5,143 bases of DNA from an uncultured Phascolarctobacterium sp. GTDB lineage: Bacteria; Bacillota; Negativicutes; Acidaminococcales; Acidaminococcaceae. The DNA lies in NCBI GenBank assembly GCA_945949475.1, contig CAMFET010000078.1, positions 1 through 5,143 of the forward strand. The letters run 5' to 3'. The notes beneath the pieces were generated by a model. That model did not search any database. It was not told the origin of the DNA and worked only from the letters and a program-made list of their open reading frames with translations. Both the position numbers and the translations under genes were made by a program. Of this stretch, positions 1 through 5,143 are shown one piece after another; the first letter of the stretch is position 1, and every line of letters begins with the position of its first letter.

Positions 1-623
1 TGCCAGCGGAGGGTGAGGGGCCGCGCGTCCTTACACCCGAAGTATTACGGAGCGTCATAGGTAGCGCTATGCAGCGCTATGATAAGAAGGGTGATCAGCA
101 TTATGATATTATCAGCGCCTTTATTAAGAGCATGCGGGGCAGTGATGCAGATGCAGCATTGCATTATTTGGCCCGCATGATCGAGGGTGGCGAGGATTTA
201 CGCTTTATTGCCCGGCGTATTGTTATCTGCGCTGCGGAGGATGTAGGTTTGGCAGACCCACAGGCGTTGGTGGTGGCCAATGCGGCGGCTCAGGCCGCTG
301 ACTTCGTGGGCTGGCCGGAAGCACAAATTCCACTGGCCGAAGCAGTGTGCTACATTGCCAATGCTCCCAAAAGTAACAGCGCCTACATGGGGATAGCCCG
401 TGCACGACAGGATGTGCGCAGTCGCTCCTGTGGCAGTGTGCCTAAGCATTTGCGCGATGCTCATTATCCCGGGGCTAAGGCCTTGGGGCATGGCTTAACC
501 TATAAATATCCCCACGATTTTCCTGGTGGCTGGGTACAGCAGCAATACTTGCCGGACGAGCTGCTGGGAACTAAATACTATGTGCCCACGGGTCACGGTG
601 AGGACAAGGGAAGAAAAAAATGA
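1..623 (+). CDS. rarA: Replication-associated recombination protein A (RarA/MgsA), C-terminal half, 5' truncated by window edge
   Basis: This is the C-terminal part of the RarA/MgsA (YcaJ) AAA+ ATPase, a cytoplasmic clamp-loader-like protein that acts at stalled replication forks. The frame is open from the first full codon at position 3 to the TGA at 621-623, about 206 residues. The family is usually about 420-445 residues, so the N-terminal ATPase core (Walker A and B) lies left of the window. Family landmarks are visible: YDKKGDQHYDIISAFIKSMR, then GSDADAALHYLARMIEGGED, then RFIARRIVICAAEDVGLADP, and near the end VPKHLRDAHYPGAK and a YKYPHDFPGGWV segment. These match the AAA-associated and MgsA C-terminal oligomerisation regions. 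The ATG at 69 is internal: family-like sequence (LTPEVLRSVIG) continues upstream of it, so it should not be taken as the start. The stretch looks visibly richer in G+C than the two other protein genes. A hairpin terminator follows within 5 bases. Confidence 0.93.
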   Translation, partial: PAEGEGPRVLTPEVLRSVIGSAMQRYDKKGDQHYDIISAFIKSMRGSDADAALHYLARMIEGGEDLRFIARRIVICAAEDVGLADPQALVVANAAAQAADFVGWPEAQIPLAEAVCYIANAPKSNSAYMGIARARQDVRSRSCGSVPKHLRDAHYPGAKALGHGLTYKYPHDFPGGWVQQQYLPDELLGTKYYVPTGHGEDKGRKK

Positions 624-627
624 CATA

Positions 628-661
628 AAAAATGCTCAGCCTATGGGGGCTGGGCATTTTT
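628..661 (+). terminator. Intrinsic terminator of rarA, possibly bidirectional
   Basis: A 14-bp stem (628-641 with 648-661) has one G-U wobble and a 6-base loop TATGGG. It starts 5 bases after the rarA stop. The GC-rich upper stem is bounded by A5 on the left and T5 on the right, so a U-tract forms on either strand. It most likely ends rarA mRNA and may also block minus-strand readthrough from the tRNA cluster. Confidence 0.85.
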
Positions 662-707
662 GCTATATAAAGAAATGACAGAAACTTTGAGTAATAAGTA
701 AAAAATT

Positions 708-738
708 AACCGCTTGCAGAACAAGTCTACAAGCGGTT
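708..738 (-). terminator. Terminator of the tRNA-Pro-Gly-Arg unit
   Basis: The stem pairs 708-716 with 730-738 (9 bp, perfect). After one mismatch it continues with 718-720 on 726-728, leaving a 5-base loop. Read on the minus strand it begins 8 bases after the encoded CCA of tRNA-Arg and is followed by a T-rich run (complement of 701-707). On the plus strand a short T run also follows (739-741), so it may work in both directions as a second barrier between the converging units. Confidence 0.8.
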
Positions 739-746
739 TTTCGTCT

Positions 747-823
<77 letters not shown>

Positions 824-832
824 ATATTAAAT

Positions 833-906
833 TGGAGCGGGCGATGGGAATCGAACCCACAACATCAGCTTGGAAGGCTGAGGTTTTACCACTAAACTAC
901 ACCCGC
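833..906 (-). tRNA. tRNA-Gly (anticodon TCC)
   Basis: Minus-strand cloverleaf of 74 nt. The acceptor stem is GCGGGTG (900-906) with CGCCCGC (837-843), one G-U pair, then discriminator T and encoded CCA at 833-835. The anticodon loop is CTTCCAA (complement at 870-876, anticodon complement 872-874). The D arm begins TAGTTTAGTGG, as in many bacterial tRNA-Gly. It reads GGA and GGG codons. It lies between tRNA-Pro and tRNA-Arg with 9-base spacers on both sides, so one primary transcript processed by RNases is expected. Confidence 0.97.
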
Positions 907-915
907 AATAAAGCT

Positions 916-992
916 TGGTCGGAGTGACAGGACTTGAACCTGCGACATCCTGATCCCAAATCAGGTGCTCTACCAAACTGAGCTACACCCCG
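916..992 (-). tRNA. tRNA-Pro (anticodon TGG)
   Basis: Minus-strand cloverleaf of 77 nt. The acceptor stem is CGGGGTG (986-992) with CACTCCG (920-926), then discriminator A and encoded CCA at 916-918. It has the usual C1 start of bacterial tRNA-Pro. The anticodon loop is TTTGGGA (complement at 954-960, anticodon complement 956-958) and the T arm carries GGTTCAAGTCC. It is first in the three-tRNA unit; the promoter -10 ends 12 bases upstream, so the 5' leader is only about 5-6 nt. An open frame overlapping it on the same strand is a translated tRNA, not a protein gene. Confidence 0.97.
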
Positions 993-1004
993 GGCACGCA
1001 GTAT

Positions 1005-1033
1005 ATTATAGCATACGCCTAAGGGATAGTCAA
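1005..1033 (-). promoter_or_regulatory. Sigma-A promoter of the tRNA-Pro-Gly-Arg unit
   Basis: On the minus strand, TTGACT (1028-1033) is followed by a 17-base spacer and TATAAT (1005-1010). The -35 differs from consensus at one base and the -10 is exact; a TG one base upstream of the -10 also makes an extended -10. Predicted transcription start is near 998, just ahead of tRNA-Pro at 992. This is the strength expected of a stable-RNA promoter. Confidence 0.9.
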
Positions 1034-1040
1034 GTGTAAG

Positions 1041-1087
1041 AGCTTGAAAGCAAACTAGGTAAGTTCCAGCAATGGACAAGCTAGTTT
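1041..1087. repeat. Overlapping inverted repeats upstream of the tRNA-Pro promoter
   Basis: AAACTAG (1052-1058) is inverted as CTAGTTT (1081-1087). Inside it TCCA-gcaa-TGGA (1065-1076) forms a smaller hairpin. A second repeat, AGCTTG (1041-1046) with CAAGCT (1077-1082), overlaps the first, so the two outer pairings exclude each other. The block sits upstream of the -35 and downstream of the tRNA-Leu terminator, so it should be mostly untranscribed. It could be an operator or simply chance; no function is assigned. Confidence 0.4.
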
Positions 1088-1090
1088 ACA

Positions 1091-1121
1091 TAAAAAAGCG
1101 GTCCCTCTTTCGAAGAACCGC
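1091..1121 (-). terminator. Intrinsic terminator of tRNA-Leu
   Basis: On the minus strand a 10-bp stem (1112-1121 with 1098-1107, two G-U pairs) is capped by a GAAA tetraloop and followed by T6 (complement of 1092-1097). It begins 9 bases after the encoded CCA of tRNA-Leu. It separates tRNA-Leu from the next tRNA unit. Confidence 0.9.
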
Positions 1122-1130
1122 GGAATTTCT

Positions 1131-1217
1131 TGGTGCCGAAGGCCGGACTCGAACCGGCACGAGCGTGAACCCGCTTGATTTTGAGTCAAGTGCGTCTGCC
1201 AATTCCGCCACTTCGGC
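1131..1217 (-). tRNA. tRNA-Leu (anticodon CAA)
   Basis: Class II tRNA of 87 nt on the minus strand, with a long variable arm. The acceptor stem is GCCGAAG (1211-1217) with CTTCGGC (1135-1141), then discriminator A and encoded CCA at 1131-1133. The anticodon loop is CTCAAAA (complement at 1179-1185, anticodon complement 1181-1183), so it reads UUG. The discriminator A and long variable arm fit leucyl-tRNA synthetase recognition. It has its own promoter and terminator and is therefore probably a monocistronic unit, although pepF on the same strand upstream could read into it. Confidence 0.97.
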
Positions 1218-1226
1218 GTTTTCAAG

Positions 1227-1245
1227 GTTCCGATTCGCTCGGAAC
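1227..1245 (-). other. Leader hairpin at the 5' end of the tRNA-Leu precursor
   Basis: A perfect 7-bp inverted repeat (1239-1245 with 1227-1233, 5-base loop) lies between the predicted start of transcription near 1246 and the mature tRNA 5' end at 1217. The precursor would begin with this stem-loop, followed by about 9 unpaired bases before the RNase P cleavage site. It is not followed by a U-tract, so it is not an intrinsic terminator. Function is unknown. Confidence 0.55.
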
Positions 1246-1252
1246 AAGTAGT

Positions 1253-1281
1253 ATTATACTAGAGGTGCATCCATTTGTCAA
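1253..1281 (-). promoter_or_regulatory. Consensus sigma-A promoter of tRNA-Leu
   Basis: On the minus strand, TTGACA (1276-1281), a 17-base spacer and TATAAT (1253-1258) match the housekeeping consensus at all twelve positions with optimal spacing. An A-rich run (complement of the T-run at 1284-1291) sits just upstream of the -35 and may act as an UP element. Predicted start is near 1246, giving a leader of about 29 nt. Confidence 0.92.
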
Positions 1282-1387
1282 CACTTTTTTTCAGCTTTTC
1301 CTAACATTTTATATTAGAAACTAGCATTAAATATTATTTTATAATATTAAATAGCATTTTTGATGCCGATGCGTTGATTGTATGAAG
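1282..1387. other. AT-rich intergenic stretch between pepF and tRNA-Leu
   Basis: No gene is visible here. It holds an AT-only palindrome at 1330-1348 (8-bp arms, TTT loop), flanked by two direct copies of TAGCATT (1322-1328 and 1352-1358). A weaker imperfect inverted repeat lies at 1297-1320. None is a GC stem followed by a minus-strand U-tract, so I see no convincing terminator for pepF. Confidence 0.6.
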
Positions 1388-3214
1388 CTATTTCCCGAGC
1401 AGGCTTTTCAGCTCTTGCAGCTTAGCAGCAAACTTTTGCAGAGTAACAGTTACTGGTTGGGGTGTGGTTAGGTCAACACCAGCCTGCTTTAGGATATTTA
1501 AGGAATAGTCACTACCACCAGCTTTAAGGAAGCCTAAATATTTATCCACGGCATTAGGCTCCTTGTTTAAGATAGCACTAGCGAAGGCAGTCGCTGCACT
1601 ATAGCCAGTTGCGTATTTATAAACATAGAAGGGGGTGTAGAAATGGGGGATGCGAGACCATTCACTGGCTAATTCCTTGTCAACAATAAGGGCAGGACCA
1701 TAATATTCCTCGTTGCTTGCTAACCAGTAATTTTCCAGCTTTTCTGCTTGGAGACTGCGTCCCTCAGTAATTTCGTTATGAATATATTTTTCAAATTCAG
1801 CAAACTGAACTTGACGGTACACTGTCGTACGAACCTGCTCCAAGAACTGATTTAGTAAATAAACCTTTTGTTCATTAGTAGCGTTGGCAAGGGTATATTC
1901 TAACAATAAGTTTTCATTAGTAGTGGAGGCTACCTCGGCACAGAAAATGGTGTATTCAGAGTTGACGTAGCTTTGATTTTGAGAGCTGTAGTAGCTGTGT
2001 AGAGCATGGCCCATTTCGTGGGCAATGGTAGAGATACTACTGTACCGCTTTTGATAGTTTAATAAAACAAAGGGATGTACTCCATAAACGCCCCAAGAAT
2101 AGGCACCGGAGCGTTTGCCCTTATTCTCATAAACATCAATCCAGCCACTGGTCAAGCCCTTGTGCAGTGTTGCTACATATTCTTCACCTAAGGGAGCAAG
2201 AGCTGCTTCTACTTGAGCGCAAGCTTCGGGAAATTCGCAGGAGAAGCTGTCGGCAGCCTTGGACAAGGGAACATAGATATCGTAAGGATGTAGCTCCTCG
2301 TAGCCTAATACATCTTTTTTCAACTGCATGTATTCATGCAAAGGAGCAAGATTTGCATGTACTGCATCGATTAAGCCATCATAAAGGCTGGTAGGGATAT
2401 TATCTTGGGCCAAAGCAGAAGTCAAAGTGTCCTCATAGTTATGCGTTTTAGCGAAGAATAAAGCTGTGCGTGCACTGCCAGTAAGAGTTGTGGCCAAGGT
2501 GTTGCGGAATTTGTGATAAGTCCCCATAAGGCCTTGGAAGGAATGCTTACGCAGGGTTCTGTCGCTGGAGGACATGTTTAAAATATAATTGCCTTCGCTT
2601 ACAAGAGCAGGCTTTCCTGCACCATCGGTAATAGAAGGAAACTCCATATCGGCACTTACTAAAGCACGAAAGGCATTAGCAGCAGAGCAGGTTGCTAAAT
2701 GGCTTTGGGCAAAAATAGCTTCTTTATCGGCACTCAAAACATGTTCTGCTAAGCGGAGTAAATTTTCTATATAGAATTTATACTCGGCTAACAGGGGTTC
2801 ATTAGCAAGCAAAGCTTCTACCTTTTCCTTGCCTAAGGAGAGCATTTCGGCTTCAATAAAGCTATTAGCATTAGAGAATTCGGCAGATAAGCCTTCTGCT
2901 TCGCCGGAAAGGGCCTGGAGATGCTGGTCGGTGTTATCGGCATCCTGCTGCAGGCGGGCATAGGCATAAATCTTATCCATTAGCTGAGACATTTCAGCCT
3001 GCAAATGCAAAGCAGCATAAATTGCTGGCCCGGTTGTTAGTGTGCCCTGCATAGCCTTAAGCTTGGGAAGCAGTTCTTTAAATTCAGCACAGGCCTTTTT
3101 CCAAGCGCTTTCATCAGCATATATATCCTGAACATGCCATTTACATGCAGCAGGAATATCAGCACGGCAAACATTGCTGCCATGAGCAGGAATCTGGTTA
3201 TTTTTTTCTGTCAT
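1388..3214 (-). CDS. pepF: Oligoendopeptidase F (M3B zinc metallopeptidase)
   Basis: A cytoplasmic zinc endopeptidase that cuts short peptides, probably in peptide recycling. The chosen start is the ATG at 3214 (608 aa, close to the family norm of about 600). AAGGAG at 3224-3229 is 9 bases upstream of it, whereas a possible TTG start at 3223 would directly abut that site. Numbered from this ATG, the N-terminal helical PepF domain covers roughly residues 110-185 and the M3 catalytic domain roughly 205-590. The zinc motif HEMGH is at 399-403, with E400 as catalytic base and H399 and H403 as ligands. The third ligand is E427 in FCAEVAST. A Tyr-rich HFYTPFYVYKYATG segment near 524-537 matches the substrate-binding region of the family. 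There is no signal peptide or membrane segment. All catalytic residues are present, so the enzyme should be active. It is divergent from the radical SAM gene, with no sign of an operon. The exact peptide specificity cannot be read from sequence. Confidence 0.95.
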   Translation of the reverse strand: MTEKNNQIPAHGSNVCRADIPAACKWHVQDIYADESAWKKACAEFKELLPKLKAMQGTLTTGPAIYAALHLQAEMSQLMDKIYAYARLQQDADNTDQHLQALSGEAEGLSAEFSNANSFIEAEMLSLGKEKVEALLANEPLLAEYKFYIENLLRLAEHVLSADKEAIFAQSHLATCSAANAFRALVSADMEFPSITDGAGKPALVSEGNYILNMSSSDRTLRKHSFQGLMGTYHKFRNTLATTLTGSARTALFFAKTHNYEDTLTSALAQDNIPTSLYDGLIDAVHANLAPLHEYMQLKKDVLGYEELHPYDIYVPLSKAADSFSCEFPEACAQVEAALAPLGEEYVATLHKGLTSGWIDVYENKGKRSGAYSWGVYGVHPFVLLNYQKRYSSISTIAHEMGHALHSYYSSQNQSYVNSEYTIFCAEVASTTNENLLLEYTLANATNEQKVYLLNQFLEQVRTTVYRQVQFAEFEKYIHNEITEGRSLQAEKLENYWLASNEEYYGPALIVDKELASEWSRIPHFYTPFYVYKYATGYSAATAFASAILNKEPNAVDKYLGFLKAGGSDYSLNILKQAGVDLTTPQPVTVTLQKFAAKLQELKSLLGK

Positions 3215-3227
3215 TAGTTTCAACTCC

Positions 3228-3256
3228 TTGCAAAAAACAGTGGTATACTTTATTAT
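3228..3256 (+). promoter_or_regulatory. Candidate promoter of the radical SAM gene
   Basis: On the plus strand TTGCAA (3228-3233), 17 bases and TATTAT (3251-3256) match 4/6 and 5/6 of the sigma-A consensus. The leader would be about 60 nt. Its -10 overlaps the -10 of the divergent pepF promoter by two bases. It is only moderately good, and other AT-rich hexamers nearer the gene (3287-3300) cannot be excluded. Confidence 0.4.
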
Positions 3257-3283
3257 TATAGCATAATTAAGTGAGCTTTTTAG
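3255..3283 (-). promoter_or_regulatory. Probable pepF promoter (extended -10)
   Basis: On the minus strand TATAAT (3255-3260) is exact and is preceded by TG one base upstream, giving an extended -10. The -35 position at 17-base spacing reads CTAAAA, which is poor, so the extended -10 would have to compensate. Predicted start is near 3248, leaving a leader of about 34 nt that contains the AAGGAG site. Confidence 0.65.
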
Positions 3284-3302
3284 AGCTTTAATATGTATAC
3301 AT
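3273..3302. repeat. Short repeats in the divergent promoter region
   Basis: GAGCTTT occurs twice (3273-3279 and 3283-3289), exactly 10 bp apart, so both copies face the same side of the helix. Next to it is the 10-bp palindrome ATGTATACAT (3293-3302); its GTATAC core recurs at 3243-3248. These could be regulator sites, but the motifs are short and AT-rich. Confidence 0.35.
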
Positions 3303-3322
3303 TGTGAAAAAGAGGCATGCTT

Positions 3323-5035
3323 ATGAGAGTACTTTTAACAGCAATCAACAGTAAATATATCCATACGGGCTTGGGGTTACGTTATGTAGGAGAATATGCT
3401 AAGCAAAAGGGACACCACGTGCAGCTGCTCGAAGAGACCATAAACTCTAACATCCTAGATGTGTTGGAGAAGGTGATGGTAGTTCAGGCAGAAGTATATG
3501 GCTTTTCGGTGCATATTTGGAATAAACCATATGTGATGCAGCTAATTGCGATGCTACGCAAGCTGCGGCCCGAGGCGGTTATAGTTGTGGGTGGACCGGA
3601 GGTTGCCTTTGCAGCTGAGCGCATTTTTACTGAGCAGCCGGCCATCGATTACATAGTGCAGGGTGAGGGCGAGCTTTGCTTTAGTGAGCTTTTGCAGAGC
3701 TTGGAGAAAAAAGAAGCTATACCTGAGCATATTGCCTATAAGGTTGGGGATAAGGTACGCTTAAACGGGGGTACTACTGTAATTGAAGATTTAAGCATAT
3801 TGCCTTTTCCCTATCCTGATTTAGAGCAGGTATTGGCAGAGCATAAAATCGTTTATTATGAAGCTACTAGAGGATGTCCCTTTAGGTGTGCATATTGCTT
3901 AAGTGGTATTTCCCATAATGTGCGGAAGCGTCCTTTAGCGATGGTTTTGGCAGATTTAGACCGCTTTATTGCTGCAGGGGCTCCTTTGGTAAAATTTGTG
4001 GATAGAACCTATAATCTAGATGAACAGTATTTCCTGCCCATGATGCAGCATTTAGCCGCGGCTGATACCAAAGCTACCTTTCATTTCGAAATCAAGGCTG
4101 ATATGTTGAGTGAGAAGGTATTGGACTTTTTAGCAACCGTACCTAAAGGGCGTTTTCAATTCGAGATTGGGATTCAAAGCACTCATAAACCTACATTAGA
4201 GGCTATTAATCGCAGAGATAATTGGGAGAAATTAGCGGGTAATGTAAGGCGACTGCTCGCGATGGATAATATGCATATCCATGTGGACCTTATTGCCGGG
4301 CTACCCTATGAGAATCTCACTACCTTTGGTAAATCCTTTGATGATGTATATGCACTAGGAGCACATATGCTGCAGCTAGGCTTTTTAAAGGTTTTACCCG
4401 GTACGCAGATGGAGCAGGAGACGAAGGAGCACGGTCTTTTGTATATGGACGAGCCACCTTATGAAATTTTGGCGACCAAATATGTTCCTTATGAAGATAT
4501 GCAGCTGTTAAAACGAATAGAGAATGTGCTTGACCAAACTAGTAATAGTGGCAATTTTAAATATTGCTTGCAGGCCTTGCTGCGTAGTGAAGGCTTAGAT
4601 CCCTTTGCTTTTTATTGCAAGCTAACTAACTGGTGGGTAGAAAAGGGCTTTTATCCGCAAACACATAATGCAAAGGGCGTTGCAGAGATTTTAGCACATT
4701 ATATAAAAGAGAATTGTGCTGCTAGTTCCAAAGAGCTTTTAGAGATTTTACGTTATGATGTATTTGTTGCAGTGCCGGGGTGGAGGCCGGAGTGGTTGGA
4801 TTGGCAAAGCGAGCATATCTTTGCTAAGATTTCAGCTTTTTGGCGTGATGAAGAGCTAGTGCATCAATATGTACCTTCCTATAAATTTTCCAGCTGGAGA
4901 CAAATTAATAAAAACTATCCGATTGAAATGTTCCGATATCATTGGGAGAACGGACAAAAAGGAGAGTATTATGTAATGCTGGATAACACCAGTAATAAAA
5001 AGGTAGTTAGACTGGATTTTTTAGGTGAAGATTGA
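3323..5035 (+). CDS. B12-binding-domain radical SAM protein, DUF4080 type
   Basis: A predicted cytoplasmic iron-sulfur enzyme of unknown substrate. The chosen start is the ATG at 3323 (570 aa): GAGG at 3312-3315 lies 7 bases upstream, whereas the ATG at 3317 is only 1 base from it, and relatives begin M-(K/R)-(I/V)-LLTAIN. From this start the N-terminal Rossmann-like cobalamin-binding domain covers about residues 1-130, with NSKYIH at 9-14, GFSVHIWN at 60-67, VGGPE around 89-93 and GEGE at 114-117. The radical SAM core follows: the 4Fe-4S motif CPFRCAYC has C185, C189 and C192 (CxxxCxxC), then GIQST near 283-287 and DLIAGLP at 322-328. The last roughly 200 residues match the DUF4080 C-terminal region, rich in Trp and Tyr. 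No cobalamin DxHxxG motif is seen, so cobalamin, if bound, would lack that histidine ligand. B12 relatives do methylations or ring rearrangements; here the reaction is unknown. No partner gene is adjacent, and a hairpin follows the stop. Confidence 0.88.
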   Translation: MRVLLTAINSKYIHTGLGLRYVGEYAKQKGHHVQLLEETINSNILDVLEKVMVVQAEVYGFSVHIWNKPYVMQLIAMLRKLRPEAVIVVGGPEVAFAAERIFTEQPAIDYIVQGEGELCFSELLQSLEKKEAIPEHIAYKVGDKVRLNGGTTVIEDLSILPFPYPDLEQVLAEHKIVYYEATRGCPFRCAYCLSGISHNVRKRPLAMVLADLDRFIAAGAPLVKFVDRTYNLDEQYFLPMMQHLAAADTKATFHFEIKADMLSEKVLDFLATVPKGRFQFEIGIQSTHKPTLEAINRRDNWEKLAGNVRRLLAMDNMHIHVDLIAGLPYENLTTFGKSFDDVYALGAHMLQLGFLKVLPGTQMEQETKEHGLLYMDEPPYEILATKYVPYEDMQLLKRIENVLDQTSNSGNFKYCLQALLRSEGLDPFAFYCKLTNWWVEKGFYPQTHNAKGVAEILAHYIKENCAASSKELLEILRYDVFVAVPGWRPEWLDWQSEHIFAKISAFWRDEELVHQYVPSYKFSSWRQINKNYPIEMFRYHWENGQKGEYYVMLDNTSNKKVVRLDFLGED

Positions 5036-5053
5036 AATGATTGAATAGAATAG

Positions 5054-5081
5054 TAGCGCCTTTTCGCTCGAGAGGGCGCTA
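5054..5081 (+). terminator. Hairpin terminator after the radical SAM gene
   Basis: A 12-bp stem (5054-5065 with 5070-5081) has 7 perfect outer pairs (TAGCGCC/GGCGCTA), two G-U pairs above, and a 4-base loop. It begins 18 bases after the stop codon. The following T-run is only TTT with more T at 5083-5088, so termination may be less efficient than at the tRNA terminators. TTGAAT/ATTCAA flanks (5041-5046, 5086-5091) could lengthen the stem with bulges. Confidence 0.7.
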
Positions 5082-5143
5082 TTTCATTCAAAGAGAAGCA
5101 ATAAAAGAGTAATTTTTTAAGTCTTTTAGAGAAAAAAAAGTAC

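Noticed and set aside
198..491. 97-residue minus-strand open frame (and a smaller one at 223-405)
   Set aside because: Antisense to the conserved rarA coding frame, no family resemblance and no ribosome site; a shadow.
897..1079. 60-residue minus-strand open frame containing GVAQFGRAPDLGSGCRRFKSC
   Set aside because: This is the familiar false protein produced by translating a tRNA gene; it covers tRNA-Pro and its promoter and has no ribosome site.
2167..2394. 75-residue plus-strand open frame inside pepF
   Set aside because: Antisense to the conserved M3 peptidase domain, low-complexity L/R/H-rich product; a shadow. The same applies to 2589-2774.
3215..3223. TTG start of pepF, three codons upstream of the ATG
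   Set aside because: AAGGAG directly abuts the TTG, leaving no spacing for initiation, while it is 9 bases from the ATG at 3214.
5103..5127. AAAAGA/TCTTTT inverted repeat near the right edge
   Set aside because: Six A/T-rich pairs in an A/T-rich tail are expected by chance, and the window ends before any context is visible.

Overview
The window looks like ordinary chromosomal DNA from a low-to-moderate GC Bacillota (Firmicutes) bacterium. This rests on an M3-family oligoendopeptidase F, a DUF4080-type B12-binding radical SAM protein, CCA-encoding tRNA genes, AGGAG-type ribosome sites and near-consensus sigma-A promoters. I cannot name a genus; Negativicutes or Clostridia are guesses only.

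Layout. Positions 1-623 (+) hold the C-terminal half of the replication-fork AAA+ protein RarA/MgsA, cut by the left window edge and closed by a hairpin terminator at 628-661. Positions 747-1217 hold four tRNA genes, all on the minus strand and convergent with rarA. tRNA-Leu(CAA) is its own unit, with a perfect-consensus promoter and its own terminator. tRNA-Pro(TGG), tRNA-Gly(TCC) and tRNA-Arg(TCT) form a second unit with 9-nt spacers, a second near-perfect promoter and a terminator at 708-738. Positions 1218-1387 are AT-rich and non-coding, holding the tRNA-Leu promoter, its leader hairpin and an AT-only palindrome. Positions 1388-3214 (-) encode a complete PepF-type zinc oligoendopeptidase. 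A roughly 110-bp divergent promoter region separates it from a complete B12-binding-domain radical SAM protein at 3323-5035 (+), which is followed by a hairpin at 5054-5081 and an A-rich tail without a gene.

How the parts relate. The genes do not form an obvious pathway: they cover fork maintenance (rarA), translation supply (tRNAs), peptide turnover (pepF) and an uncharacterised radical SAM reaction. The regulatory wiring is clear: convergent rarA and tRNA units are separated by two hairpins, and pepF and the radical SAM gene diverge from an intergenic region where their candidate -10 elements overlap. I saw no mobile element, CRISPR array, phage gene or toxin-antitoxin pair. The radical SAM protein of unknown substrate is the most likely source of undescribed biology; the rest is housekeeping.
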